Below, one piece after another: positions 10,563 through 22,900 of a stretch of DNA of 64,000 bases (positions within the stretch are counted from its first letter, which is position 1; each line of letters opens with the position of its first letter). The notes under the pieces were generated by a model, which ran no database searches, was not told the DNA's origin, and worked only from the letters and a program-made list of their open reading frames with translations. The DNA comes from Malurus cyaneus samueli (taxonomy: Eukaryota > Chordata > Aves > Passeriformes > Maluridae). The stretch is from contig CM019214.1 of assembly GCA_009741485.1 (NCBI GenBank), positions 28,038,081 through 28,102,080 of the forward strand, given 5' to 3'. The position numbers and the translations under genes are program-made.

Positions 10563-13500
10563 ATTTAATCAGGGTCCAAGGGAAGAGGCAAAAGTACTTC
10601 TACTTCAAAAAACATACCATTTTCCTGAATATCATTTAATTCAGGTACATATCTGAAAGGATGAGCTCAAACAGCTGCATCAGTTTTTCAGTGTCATTTT
10701 TGGAGGGCAGATTAATGGAAAAGACTGGCTCTAATTGTTGCGTAAGGTCCAGTTTATAAAGGCTGCCACAAGACCCATCTGGCATTTTATCCAGTCTGTA
10801 CATTTCCTTTGCAAACTTACCTGAACTTAGGTTTTGAGGGCTGTTTCCAATAAAGAACTGAAACAGCTAAAGCAGAACATTCATGTGTTTGAATGTAGGT
10901 CACTGTTAATGAAGGCGAGTCAGGCAGACGAGCATTTCTGAACATGTGCGGGGGAAGAAATCGGAAGAGCTGGAGGAGTCTTCAGCTAACCAAAACTGCT
11001 CTTGGTTTCAGTGGCTTAGCAAGGTGGAGGTAGAGGGAGTGCAGTGGTGGCTGATGAGTTGGTGTGGCCCATTGCATTGTAAAGAAAAGGTGGTGGGTTA
11101 AGATTGTGTGGCTAAATGTGGGATTGGAGTTGCTGGTTTGGAAGGTGGTGGTGTCTGGTCTGAGTTGGGAGAGATGGAAAGATGGAATAGAGGGACTGTG
11201 TGGGGATGTCGGATGTGGAGGAGTGTCAGATGTGGGGTTAGTCATGATGACGGCTTTGGACTGAAGGCAGTGGGATCTAAGAGCTGCTACTGTGGCTGTC
11301 ACCAATAGGGGTCTCTGAGAGCAAGAGGTTTGGGAACCTTTATACTCTATTATTAAGAAATGGGCACTTGCCACTCTTCCGAGAGTTCTTTCAAAGGACA
11401 CTCAGAGTGCTCTTGTAAGTCCCAATGCCTGGAGTTTGGGACACTAAGTAGATACCTGCTTTTACCTTCTGCTGTGTCTTAGTTAACTTCAAGGCTGGGT
11501 ATCCTCAGCATACAAGAATTTTAGGGTGTGTTGTAAGGCACCTTCCTTTCTCTTTGTACTGCATGCAGCGCCTAGGTGAATCCTGGAAATGTAAAATGTG
11601 GACTCCTTAGTGCATGACCTGTAGGAGCTTCAGTCTTTTACTGGATCTAGCTCTCGCTGTTTATCTGACTGTTGCTCTGAGTGCCTGCTGCTTGTGCTTT
11701 CAGAACATGGGTTCCCTCAAGCCAAAATACCGGTATCTACCCTATGCTGACTGCTGTGTGGATTATTGTTGAGGAGTTTGTAGGTAGCAGGTTTTATAGG
11801 GTGGGAAAAGTCAGTGCTAAAGACCTACAGTACTGCAGAAACAATATCATGGTAAGGTCTGGTGCTCTGTCAAGACACCTGATTTTAAAACAAAACTGCC
11901 CTTTGCTGAGAATCCTAATCTGTGTTTTTAGTTTAGCTATAGCATCCTGCTGATGTGCCATCAGTGCGATGTGTGATCCTTGGAGAGGATCCTTGAGCTG
12001 GACTCAACTCTGGAGTGCTCCTTACTTAGGGATGTGGAAGATGTGATCCTTTGAAGTGCAGCTGTGCCTGCCTGCTGCTGTCCTGGGAGGAGCATGGGGT
12101 TCCATCTGCAGTCCTCTCAGCCCCACTGCTCACTGACTGTGGAGGAAGTGCTGCACCTGCCATTGGTCCCTAGCAGTGACCCCTAGCTTCCTTGAGAAGC
12201 AGAGGGTGTCCTCCTGTGTTGCTGTGTAGCCACTGCTTCTTTTCCATCCCTGCTGGGTGCTGTTTGTGAGGGCCAATAGCCTGGGACAGAGCAGGAAACC
12301 CGAATGCCATCAGGCATGGGCCCTGCTGGGCATGGGTGCAGGTGCAGGCAGAGGTGAACAGCTGGGAGTGGTGGAGAGGGAAGGAACCTGCAGGAGTTGC
12401 TGGACAGTTACTGCTTGCAGCTTAAACCATCCAGGGCTGGTGTGACAATGGCCAGGATTCTTCCTTGTGATGTTTTTAATCTTGATTTTTATCCCTGGAC
12501 GGAAACCCTGGTGACAAATCCCAGCCTGTAGTGCTTGTGCAGGAGGTGTTTGCTCCATTGGAAGATCAGCTGCCCTTGACCAGTCAAAGGGGCTGGAAGC
12601 AAAACACGGCTGCTGTGGGACTGAGTGTGATCAACAGGACCTTTTGTTAGCTTTGCTGCATTGTGCAGTTATGGTATTTTTACTGATCAGATTGCAGTAG
12701 TGCTCTGTGTGCACAAGTTATTCTGAAACATGGAGAGAAAACTGTCTTGTGCTGTCAGGGGAATCCGGTGTAAAAGGTTCCAGGCAGGATGAAGAGGATG
12801 TGGGAAAAATGGTCCAGCAATTTGTGGCAAAGGGCAGTACCCTCCTCCACACTGTTCCTAGAACACTTCCCTTTGGGATTGTATGCTGTGATGCTCCTTA
12901 CAGTGCAGGATTTTCCCCTAATAGCCCTCCTTGAGGGCTGAATCTTTGAACTTCAGACTTGAGCAGCCATACTCTTGAATAGGATGTTTTTAAGCATCTG
13001 CCAGACTTGTCTACTACAGATAGTGTTATGTTCCCTTATAGTTTCTGCTTTGTATTAACTGAGATAGTCTTCTTACACAGTAAACAATGCTGTACTTATT
13101 ATATATTGTGCTAGATAAATGGTTGATTTAACGTACATGTGGGAACTGTGTTGTTACTCAGTCTCTTCCTATTGCCCATCTAGTAGATTCCAGTTTCTGT
13201 ATAAGAACCTTTTGCACCTCTCTCTCTGTGACCCAGTTTGTCAACTTGCTCAGGAGATGAATGCAAGTAAACAGCCAGTTTCCCATACATATAGCTGAAG
13301 ATGTCGCCTACTTTTTATTAATGTCTCATGTTTACTAGAGATTGCAATCAAAGAACTGTGGGTTCGATATTTAAAAAAATTAATTATTGTACACATTCCT
13401 TGCTTATTTTCTTCATATAATTTCCCTGTCCAAATGAACTAGTGGTGCCCTTTTTCATTTTTTCTAGGACCACCACTGTCATACCTTTTCTTGATGCAGC

Positions 13501-13586
13501 CTGTCTCTGCATTGTCCATTTTTATTCACATGTTATTGTTGTTTAAAACCACAGATTTAAACTGATCAAAAAGGATGTAACATTTT

Positions 13587-13774
13587 GAAAATGTACCCTA
13601 CTTTTTTTTATCACTCTGAAGCCTTTTCCCTTGTTTTGTGAGGGAAGAAATGGAATTTCTAAAGATTTACTGTAATTTATTTTATTGTTTTGAGGAAGAT
13701 GATTTTTAGCTGGAAACATGCATTAGAGTGCTGATAGGGCTAAGGTTTCAGAGGTGTATTTGGCATGTATTTTT
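13587..13774. repeat. Spaced direct duplication, copy A
   Basis: This 188-bp segment (from gaaaatgtaccctac to tggcatgtatttt) recurs in the same orientation at 14842-15027. I count about six substitutions and one difference in T-run length, roughly 97% identity. Flanking bases do not match. The segment is AT-rich and non-coding, and I do not recognise a repeat family. Confidence 0.95.
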
Positions 13775-14841
13775 ACCTAGCTAGGTACCATCTATTTGCA
13801 CTGTGCATTTTGCATCGCACCCACTTTTTCTGGATGGTGGGAAATGTACTCTGCTCCTTGATAGCTGCAGTGCATCATGTAAGTGTCCTCATTGAACTAG
13901 CTGTGATTTCCAGAACTGCGCCCCTAGAGATTAAATCTTAATCAGAACCTGTCCCTGAACCACAAAGAAGTGTTTTAAACAGTGGCTGCTCTGAGTATTA
14001 CCTTCCACTTGCCTCTTTGGATTCCACTGTGGCACCCCGGTCCCTAATTAAGAATCTATCATGCCCCTCTGGAACCCCTGTCTTTTCTAATTACTATTAA
14101 CCTTTTCTATTTGTATTACTAGAGCACACAGAGGTTCCAGTTGGACACTGAGGCCTCTTTGTACTAAGAGCTGTGTATACATAGAAGAAGAAGATAACCC
14201 CCATTAATGAACTAATGGTGTTGGTCTATAAAAGGAAAAGGATGAAGCAAATACTGGAGAGGAAGATATGTAACCTCTTAATTTTGCTGGTTTTATATAC
14301 ATGCAACCTACTTTTTATTAAGCTAAGCAATTTTGGAATATGACCCTGCTTTTATATTGTTTACCCTTTTTCTCTGAATGTATTTGCCATCTTTCAGGGA
14401 GATTAGGACTTACCTGCCTGTGGTCTGCTTTTGCATGATGTTCTGTTACATTTTGAATAGCCTGTGAGGCTACAAATGCGATTTGTGTGAGACAGATCCT
14501 GCTCCTGAGCTTTCTGTAACTGTAAAGGATATGTACATGTACCATATGTGTGATTTTCACATGGGCTTGGCCCACATAACTGCATTTCAGCATTCTGTCG
14601 CAGGGCTGATTTTTTCTTCAGGTTCCTTACTGTGTTTCTCAGCTGTCTGTAGGAGAAGATTGCCAGAATCACATTAAGATTTTCCAGGTAAATAACGGGG
14701 TTACTTCATTTTATGGGATCATTAATGCTTTACATTTCTAGCAGGATGCAAATGCATATCTTTAAAAAGATATTTTTAAATTCTTTACCCATCTGCTTCT
14801 GTCTTCTGTTGTATAAAAATGCCGCTGCAGCCAAGAGCTGA

Positions 14842-15027
14842 GAAAATGTACCCTACTTTTTTTATCACTCTGAAGCCTTTTCCCTTGTTTTGTGCGGGAA
14901 GAAATGGAATTTGTAAAGATTTACTGTAATTTATTTTATTGTTTCGAGGAAGACGATTTTTAGCTGGAAACATGCATTAGAGTGCTGATAAGGCTAAGGT
15001 CTCAGAGGTGTATTTGGCATGTATTTT
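14842..15027. repeat. Spaced direct duplication, copy B
   Basis: Second copy (186 bp) of the 13587-13774 segment, about 1.07 kb downstream of the end of copy A and in the same orientation. Which copy is the original cannot be told from sequence alone. There is no poly(A) tail, terminal inverted repeat or clear target-site duplication at the edges. Confidence 0.95.
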
Positions 15028-17152
15028 AAGCTTCCAGACCTGACAGGGAACAATTTGCTGGGCTTGCTTGTTGTTTCTTTAATCTTTTATTGAAAATTTT
15101 TGCCTTTCTCTAATAATGTCCCTCCTTACCCTCTGGCCCCTCCCCCCCCCCTTTTATTTTGGCTTCTTTCCAGTTATTGTTCAGTCTTTTATGAATCATA
15201 CCTGTTAAGCCTGTTATAAGGTGGTAGTATACGTCTGGGTTTCTTAGAATAACTGAGTTTAATGCATTGGAGACTTTGGGACATTTTGTGTTGATGTGGC
15301 TTACATTATGAGACAAGACATTTATTTCTTTTAAGAGAAACCTAGATTTACTGTGATTTCTTTGGAGAGGTTGTTTGTGTTTGGAGAGCAGAAGTAATGT
15401 TAAGGTTTCTCAGAATGAAAAGAGGCCTGGATGAACAAAGTAGAAAAAAAAGAAAATGGTGGGTACCAGAAAGAGACAAGGAAGTGACACATATAAAAGG
15501 AGATAAACCCAGTTATTATGGAAAGAGTTTAAGATAAAACAGTTATAAATTGCAATATAAATATATCATTGTTGTGTGAATATTAAGAACCTATAGGAGT
15601 GAGCATACTAGAAGCAGCAACATAGGAAAACTGAAAAAATTCCCAGGAAATTCCTATTTTAACAAGGGATGTTGGCATAATAGTCTGAGCTTTAGATTTC
15701 TTACTAGAATTAAGAAATAAGTTAATACAGTATTAAAAAAGTATATCAAGCAAGAGATATGAAGGTCATGGTATTTTCAGGGGAGCTCTCTCACCTCTTG
15801 TGCCCTTCAAACTTATTGAATTTATCTTTTGGATTGTTGTACTTCCATAGGACTTCTTTAGCATTCCCTTTATGTTTTAGTGTAGTTGTTCTTAGCCCAT
15901 AGTGGTTTATCATAGTATCAAACAATTTGAGGAGTTTGGAGGGGGTATGTGTACATTTGCTTTCCTTGAGGAAAGAAAAATTCTTCAACTCAACTGTGTT
16001 ACAGACTAGTGTATTTCATTGAAAACTCATCTGAATTTTGTGTTTAGAAGATGATAGTGACTTGCGTTTTAAATTTCTTTGTGCCAGGTTCACCCTGTCA
16101 TGCTCTCACATTTGTTTATTTTTGTGGTATCATGGGACCAGAGGTATCTCTGATATCTTATAATCATATGGGAAGGTGCTACCTTGGTTTCAGCTTGATG
16201 GAAGGTTTGGAGTCAACCCTATGGGAAGTTCCCAATGCTATGCAGATGGATTATGCTGTGAGTTTATGTAACCTTGACATACATGGGCATTTAACAAAAC
16301 CTCCTCTGAATGCAATGCACGATCAAAGGCTCTGACATTGTGTGTTGCAACACCTCCGTTTCAAGCAACTTGCCAGTGAACTTCTGTGGTTTTCCCCTTC
16401 TGACAGAACGAGGTGTCCAGGTGTCCAGTTTGGGCAATGATTTGTTTGCTATCTACTTCATAGAAATCAATGAATTTATTGTGAAATGATGCTTATGTAC
16501 ACACGGAATTTGAGTTAAACTGTGCTAAGTTAAGCCATGTCCCTGAAGCCCTTGGGGTTGGCTGCTATTCTGTGGAAAGGCTACACTTTGCTTTCAGGGT
16601 AGACAGAGGTTGAGCTGAAGGTACCGTGAGTGTGGCTGCGGAGAGCAGATGGCTGAGTCGCTAAAAAGTGTCTCAGATTCAGTCAAGGTTTTCCTTTTCG
16701 TGAAGTTGTTTTTCTTCTGGGGCAGAATGGGGTGTTTAATAAACCACAGATAAAGGTCGTTAACATCAGACCCTGGAATTGGTAGATTATTAACTCCGGG
16801 TGCTGGCATTTCCCGCGGAGATCTTTGGGGCATTCCTGATCTATTTCCTTGTTAGAAAACCGATACCTAAGTGTGGACCGGAGTCAAGAACGAGGGCGCG
16901 GGTAGTCCCAATGGTGACACCGGCCACCCGCGGCGTGCGCATTGTACCCTCTGCGCGGTCACTGCTGGTCCCGGGAAAGGGCTGTCCCCGGCCCGCCTCG
17001 CCCTGCAGCCAAACCGGTCACGGCACTGGGCTCTGTGTAGCAGCATTTTGAAAAATTCAGAACCATTTGTGCTGCCGAGGCCCGGGGCCGCTCCCACGGG
17101 TGCTCCCGCCCGCAGCCGGGGCGGGGCTGGGGAGGGCCGAGCGGGGCCGCGC

Positions 17153-17219
17153 CTCCGTCCCTCCCTCTGTCCCTCCCTCCGTCCGTCCCTCCCTCCGTCC
17201 GTCCCTCTCCCTCCGCCCG
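17153..17219. repeat. C-rich pyrimidine repeat in CpG island
   Basis: Repeated ccctccgt, ccctccct and gtccctcc units make a nearly pure pyrimidine run on the plus strand. The minus strand carries many GGG runs and could form G-quadruplex structures. It lies about 260 bp upstream of exon 2. Confidence 0.85.
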
Positions 17220-17479
17220 CCCCGCCGGGGCAGAGCCGCCCGCGGACCGCGCCTGGCCGGGGCACCCCTGCCCGCGCTCCTGCCCGCCCCCCCCGCCCTC
17301 GCACGCCATTTCCTGTGCTCCGTTTACTTCCCGGTTCAAACCTCCAGTGGGAGCGATTCGGCGCCGCTGCCTGCGGAGGGAGCGGGAGGTGAGGGGAGCG
17401 GCGGGGCGGGGGACGCCGCTCCGGTGCGGTGCGGTGCCGTCTCCTCCCCGCGCTGAGCCGCCCGCCTCTTCTCTTGCAG

Positions 17480-17565
17480 GTGTACCCGGAGCCGCGGACG
17501 GAGGGCGAGTGCCTGAGCAACATCCGCGAGTTCTGCGGGGCTGCGGTGCCTCCCTGCGCCTGGAG
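17480..17565 (+). CDS. ARHGEF7: ARHGEF7 exon 2 (CH domain), one apparent C missing
   Basis: The acceptor ctcttgcag is followed by codons for VYPEPRTEGECLSNIREF, matching the beta-PIX CH domain. After 17533 the family sequence (LRGCGASLRLE) continues only if one C is restored in the ttc-tg junction. The exon ends GAG before gtgagt, phase 0. Observed length is 86 bp; an intact 29-codon exon would be 87 bp. As in exon 1, the discrepancy is a single C in a GC-rich setting. Exons 3-6, which are not GC-rich, show no such problem. An assembly error is the most likely reading. Confidence 0.92.
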
Positions 17566-17650
17566 GTGAGTCGGGGCTGGGGGAGCCCGGCTCGGTCCCT
17601 GGGGCGGGGGGTTTCTCGCCCTCCCTTTGTGCCCGGGGACGCGGCTGACA

Positions 17651-17661
17651 AAGATGGTGGC
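17651..17661 (+). promoter_or_regulatory. YY1-like site
   Basis: The sequence aagatggtggc differs by one base from the YY1 promoter consensus aagatggcggc. In mammals this motif in sense orientation usually lies just downstream of a transcription start. It is 86 bp 3' of exon 2, inside the CpG island, and would suit a + strand start near 17.6 kb. Confidence 0.4.
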
Positions 17662-17729
17662 GCCGCCCTCCCCTGGCTGCGGGCCCGGGGGGCTGCGGGA
17701 AGCCGCGCCGTCTCCGGGGCTGTGGGCGC

Positions 17730-17739
17730 TGCGCATGCG
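17730..17739. promoter_or_regulatory. NRF1 palindrome
   Basis: The palindrome tgcgcatgcg matches the NRF1 core, a motif found almost only in CpG-island promoters. It lies 69 bp downstream of the YY1-like site. The two together support promoter activity of this island; occupancy is inferred. Confidence 0.5.
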
Positions 17740-19887
17740 GCGCGGTGGCGGCCGCGCCCCGGTTGGAGCGCGCTCCCGGGCTCGGGGTGGCTCGGGCGGG
17801 GTGCGCCGGTACCGCGTGTGAGGGCCGCGCCGCTGCTCGGCGAGCGCTGGGGCGCGCCTCTGTCACTGCAGACACCCAGTGCCGGGCACCGGGCTCGCCT
17901 GGCCCCGGGGCGGCTAAAACCGCTGCTCTTCTGTCCGAGTGAATTCTTGGTACGTATAAATTGTGTCCGATTTATTCGTGTATTGCTTTGGAAGCGCAGC
18001 GATCGGCATAGGGAAATTAAGTTGCCTACAGCCGAATGAAATGCTAATTGAAGAAAATGGCAGGTGCTGTTTCTTCTATTTAAATTTGCGTTACATAAAA
18101 ACCCAGCAAACTGCCATCTTTTCTGAACGTGTGTTCGCAGGGTTGCAAATTAGGTTCTCGAATATTGGTGGTATATTTAGCTATAGCAAGTACATACTGC
18201 TGTCGAGTTTACTTGATGTCGGTGTGTGGGAAGGAACTGATGCGATTAGAAACAGGTTTCAGCTTCTCTGCATTGGAAAGTGAGAGGTATTGTACTTTCA
18301 GTTCTTGGAGACATTTTTAGGGGTGGAAAAATTGGTTTCTAGTGCTTCTGAACTTTAATTAATGTAGTGTTGCCTTAATTGATTTGCAGGGTCTTGTGGT
18401 ACTTCTGGTCCTGCCTGTGATTTTGCCAGGCAGTAACTGAATGTCATTAAAAAAGACTCTGATTGCTTTCCTGAGGCCCCTAAACAGTGAAGTGTCCTTA
18501 GTGACATTAATGATACTTAGAGGGCTTGCCCTTAATCTTAGGTTCCCTCATGGATAAAGATGGAAATTAAAATTGGTTTTAGTACTCTTCTTGTGAACAA
18601 GTCTTTACATTTTTACCTGCCTTCCTTTTTCCCTTCCAAATATATAGAAAATCCCCTCGATTTCTTGGGAGAAAAACCAAATTAAGTTCTGAAATACTCA
18701 GAAATCTGGGTTCTGGGGTTAACAGTGCATTGTGTCAACCATTCTTTTTTGCTTTGGAACAGCTGTCACTCCCATCTGTCTTTTCTAGAGCTCCATTGAC
18801 TTTTCATGTTTTGAACACTGGTGTGTGAGCAGATCCAAACTTCAAGTGGTAGACATTCATGAACTGGACAGAACTGGGGAAGGAGGTACCTCAGATCTCA
18901 ATGCAGAAATAAACTGAGTGTTGTAAATGTTAAAGAGGAGGAAAATAGCATTAATATCTTCCCCTTCCCTTCGCTAATTTCCTGCTTGAGGTTTCTCCCA
19001 AAGCTTGAAGCTCTTGCAATTGTGACAGGCTGGGAATAGTTACAGTGTTGCAGTTTGGTCTCTTTTCTAGTTGCAGAAAGCTTTTGTCAGCTCTTTTCCT
19101 TGCCGTGGTGAGAAAATGAAGAAAAACGATTAAAGGAAAAGATAATTTTGACCTTGTTCTGAGAGTCTGAATATTTTTGGGAATAGTCAAATTGTTAACC
19201 TGGCCTCAGGGGCTTCTCAGCAAGACTGCCGGAAACACCTTTCTTACGTGGCGATAACTGGCAGCAGTAGCTTCCAGCTCAGCATGTTGGAACAGGAATT
19301 ACTCCCGAACTACCAGAGTTCAGAAGCTGGCAAGAAGGGGAGCAAATGCTTGGGCTTATGGAGCCTCTTGTGCTGTGTGTATTTATGGTCTGTGAATGTC
19401 TGTTCCCTGTTGTTTTCTCGTTAATTTTTCCAACCCCCTAGCTGTGGCCAAAGATGAGAGCAATGGCAACCCGGATTCGACCAGGGAGTAGCTGGCAGGA
19501 GCTTCTTGGCCATCCGCTACCCCTGGGCTCTTCCCCCTCCCTCCACTAACAGGGTGTGAGTCAGCCCTGGTGCATCTGTGCCTTCCTCACTGTGGGAACT
19601 GGGGAGATGCCACAGCTCCCCTCTGCAGGGTATATGTAATGCTTCCTTAGCCGCAGTCAGGTTTAGAGTTTGCGTTGAGCGAAGAGTGTGGGGAGCATCT
19701 CTGGAAGAGCTTTAGGGGATATTTTCAGAGAGGGCAGATTAGCTAACAAGGAGTTGGTGGTAAGTACAAATATTTGACAAAGGTGTGGATGTGTATGTGG
19801 TACCTTAAATGATAGAAGCATTTGGACAATATTGGTATAAGAGGTAGCTCTAGGGTGGTGTGGGGATATGTGACCTTATTCTGTGCA

Positions 19888-19930
19888 CTAATGAGGTGCT
19901 TTTCCTAATGAGGTGCTTTTCCTAATGAGG
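19888..19930. repeat. 17-bp tandem repeat, 2.5 units
   Basis: The unit ctaatgaggtgcttttc occurs twice exactly and is followed by a partial third unit (ctaatgagg). It is a short, perfect, recent tandem duplication in the intron. Confidence 0.95.
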
Positions 19931-22900
19931 ATTCCACAATGTGGAGTTTTGCGTGACCTATACAGCTTTCACTTGAGCCTTACATTGAATCTGAGTTCTG
20001 TGTGGTTGGATCAGGTGATTTCCTGTGTGTTATTTTGTGAGCCTGGTAGAAGCACAGTAGTGGTTTGATTAGCATAAGATCAGCATTGCACAAGCACTTT
20101 TTGCTCCCAGACCTGAATTCATCTTGGAAACAGTGGTTTGTGTTTTTATGAAGCCATGTCAGAGCTACTTGCCTTGCTGGGGCTCTGTAGGTCTCCGGTT
20201 TTGGAGACTTTGTTATGGCATGTTTGAGAACTTGATAAACTACTGTGATTTATGGAAAGCTGCAGAGCAGTAGATGGCTTCTTAGAGATGCTTTCTGTGG
20301 ATCCCTCTTTTAGAGGACATGATGACTTTGGTTGCTTTCCTATGCGTAAAATAAGGGGTAGAGATGTGAAAATTTGTTGGTTTGGAAATGTTCTAGTGTC
20401 TGAAAGTTGTTCTTATTTTCTTCCTCTTGCTTCTCAGTTTGTTTGGGCTGTTAGGAATATAATAAAACATTCAGAAAGGATGTTTCAAATTCTAGTGAGA
20501 AGGATTGCTGTTCGTCAGAGGAAACCAATGGCTCCCTTCCTACATCCCCCAGTATTTTTTGATATTTAAGTGTTCCAGAGAAAAGAGAATACTTAATTTG
20601 GTGCTTGCAGCAATCTTTGTAAAGCAAAGCATGATTCCGGAAATAACCAGAAGAATGTTCTGCAAGTATTGGGTTTAATTATGTTTAATACAGTTTTCTT
20701 GTGTGCGGATACAAGGAACTGAGACCTATTAAAGAAGAAATGTTCCTAAGACCTCCACCAGGGATTGAATTTCCATATTTTTTTTCCCTTTGGAAAACCA
20801 TTAGTGTTTCTATAGAATAATTGTAGCATTGCGTAGTTTATGCTACTTTGAGCTTTCAGTGCTGTTGCTGAATGTTTGTATAGATGGAAGGGGCTGTGGA
20901 ATAGCTGCCTGTGCTGTCAATTCACAACTCACAGTGCACCTTTTCCTTAGGCAGATGGAATATTTGCTGTTCTTGCCATTTTTGCTTTAAAGGCAGTTTC
21001 TCCCCACAGTTTTCTCTTTGGGTGGGAAGACATTTAACTGTACTGCCTTCTGAGGAGCATATCCTGCTTTTCTGAGCAGGGTCCTAGATACTTGTACCCG
21101 AGGGACTCTTCCAGAAGAATATGGATGTATGTGTGTAGTTAAGAAGGAACTCACTGCAGGTGTATTTTCCACACAAGTCTGGCAAAGGAGAGAAAAATGA
21201 AAAAGTGATGGCTTATTTCTACCTGAGCCCTGGCAAATTTTGCCATTATGATTATCTTGTAACTGTGTCATGTTACTCTAGTTTTGTTCTCTTTCAAAGG
21301 AGCTTGAACTTTTTGAATATAATGCTGTCTTTTCATGTTGTTTGACCAGAGCTGTTTGACAGCTTGCAGGGCCAAAAAGAGGCCCTGGAGAAATCACTGT
21401 TCAACTGCAGTGAAGTTTGTTTAGGGAGCAGTTGAATGTAGAATAATAAACAAAAATAGGTTAATGGAAAACTATGTTAGTGTCTGCTGTTTAAAGGGCA
21501 GAATGCTTGATGTATCCTGTGAATAATACCATGGTCTATGTGATCAAATTCTGTAAGTAGTATCTTGCCAAATATTTTTGCAGGCTTTCACCAAATAAAA
21601 GATCAGTGCTTGATTACCTGCAAATATCTAATGTTAACAGGTTTCTTGAGCTCAAAAATACTTTGTTTTTCTGACTTTTTTACTGATGGGTGGGATGGCA
21701 ACTGCCTAACTGAAAAAGACAAGCCATGGATCTGAGAGTCTTTGCCTTCCGAGAGACCTGCTTGCCTCTAGGATTCAAAAATGGTTATTTTATTACAGAG
21801 GCAGCAATGCCAGATCCAGGATTTTATTCCTACAATAAACTAAACAGAGAAGAAATAAAGCAAACCTGGCAGTTTTGCACAGTCTAAGAAGATCCGATGT
21901 TTGTATATTATAAAATCTCTTGTGCAAGTGGGATTTGACCTTAAGGTTCAGAACACTGCATGCAAATTGGTGAAATATAATTCATAGCTCTCAAGATTTA
22001 ATCAAAATATACAAATGCCTATGAATGTCAAAATGGAGCTCTGGCCTTGGGGAAAAGTTTCAGTAAGGGGTGCCAGTGCCACTCTGTTAGACCAGCTGAT
22101 CCTCTGGGGGCAAGGGTGCCTGTCTGTCTTCTTCCCTCACACCCATCCCTACCATAGCAGTTCATCTGTTAGGTGATCCTTTTCTCCTCTCAGCCATGCC
22201 CACTTCTTTAGGTCATTATGGCTACAATCCTACTAGCAGTGTGGACTTGGAAAGGTATTCTGCCAGCTGGCTCTCAAAAACCTATTTGTATAAAGAAAGT
22301 GTAGAATAGCAATGATGTTCGTGTGGATAGACTTGGCTGACATCTGTCAGTGAATTAGGAATAAATAGGTTTCTAGTACTGAAGAATTTTATGCCAGTCT
22401 TACAATGATGATACATAAATTAAATCATTTATCTATTCCTTTCACTCCTTTTCAGGCTATCACCTTTATTTTGTCAAGAACAATATTCTTTAGATTTCCT
22501 CCTGAGTTTATTCCAACAGAACGCCTTTCTGCCCCAGAAGGTGTGCTGCCAGATGCCTTCATGATTCTTAAATGTCATAAAGATTTTCCAGAATTGCAGT
22601 GTTTTAACGTTACCATTCTTTGCTTACAGACCACACATTGGGAAAGTTTATTTGGAGGCTTGTGCATTTTTCAAAAGGGAAAAGTTGTATCTTTTAACCA
22701 AGATATTTCTACTGTATTTCTTTCCCCCATTCCCACCCCGATTTCTACTTGTTCACAAAACTATTCTGAATATAGTTTACATGTACAGCAAAATGTGGTG
22801 TGTTACTTTGACTGTTCTGGTACATACAGACTTCCAAGATGTGACTTCTCCTTCCCTCACACCCCCAATTTTTATCCTTTTTCTTGTGTGTAAATATGTA

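Larger units (their letters stand above)
2351..17479 (+). other. ARHGEF7: ARHGEF7 intron 1
   Basis: A 15.1-kb intron from a gtaagg donor to a ctcttgcag acceptor. It carries an AT-rich simple stretch near 8.5 kb, one CR1 fragment (8884-9095), an ancient hAT-like fragment (9393-9575), a second CR1 fragment (10312-10562), a recent spaced duplication (13.6 and 14.8 kb), and the beginning of the second CpG island. Around 6000-6660 CpG content rises again without a recognisable exon. The remaining stretches (2.5-6.0, 6.7-8.4, 10.6-13.5 and 15.0-16.8 kb) hold nothing I can identify; their open frames are short and unlike proteins. Confidence 0.8.
16870..17940 (+). promoter_or_regulatory. ARHGEF7: Second CpG island, spanning exon 2; candidate alternative promoter
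   Basis: A ~1-kb GC-rich, CpG-dense island surrounds exon 2 and ends abruptly near 17940. It contains a (CCCTCCGT)-like pyrimidine repeat, a YY1-like site and an NRF1 palindrome just 3' of exon 2. A CpG island 15 kb downstream of the main promoter is more than exon composition explains, since the exon is only 86 bp. A second TSS is plausible; it could feed exons 3-5 and start translation at the SH3-exon ATG, which is the start of the well-known short beta-PIX isoforms. The promoter role is inference. Confidence 0.6.

Noticed and set aside
2193..17565. Reading exons 1-2 as a processed pseudogene of ARHGEF7
   Set aside because: Both keep good splice sites, lie in order with clean downstream exons, and sit in CpG islands; a retrocopy would lack introns. 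Base-loss errors explain the frame breaks better.
16867..17875. Frames of 170-290 codons on both strands in the second CpG island
   Set aside because: Same cause; they cross exon 2 in wrong frames or on the wrong strand and contain no domain.
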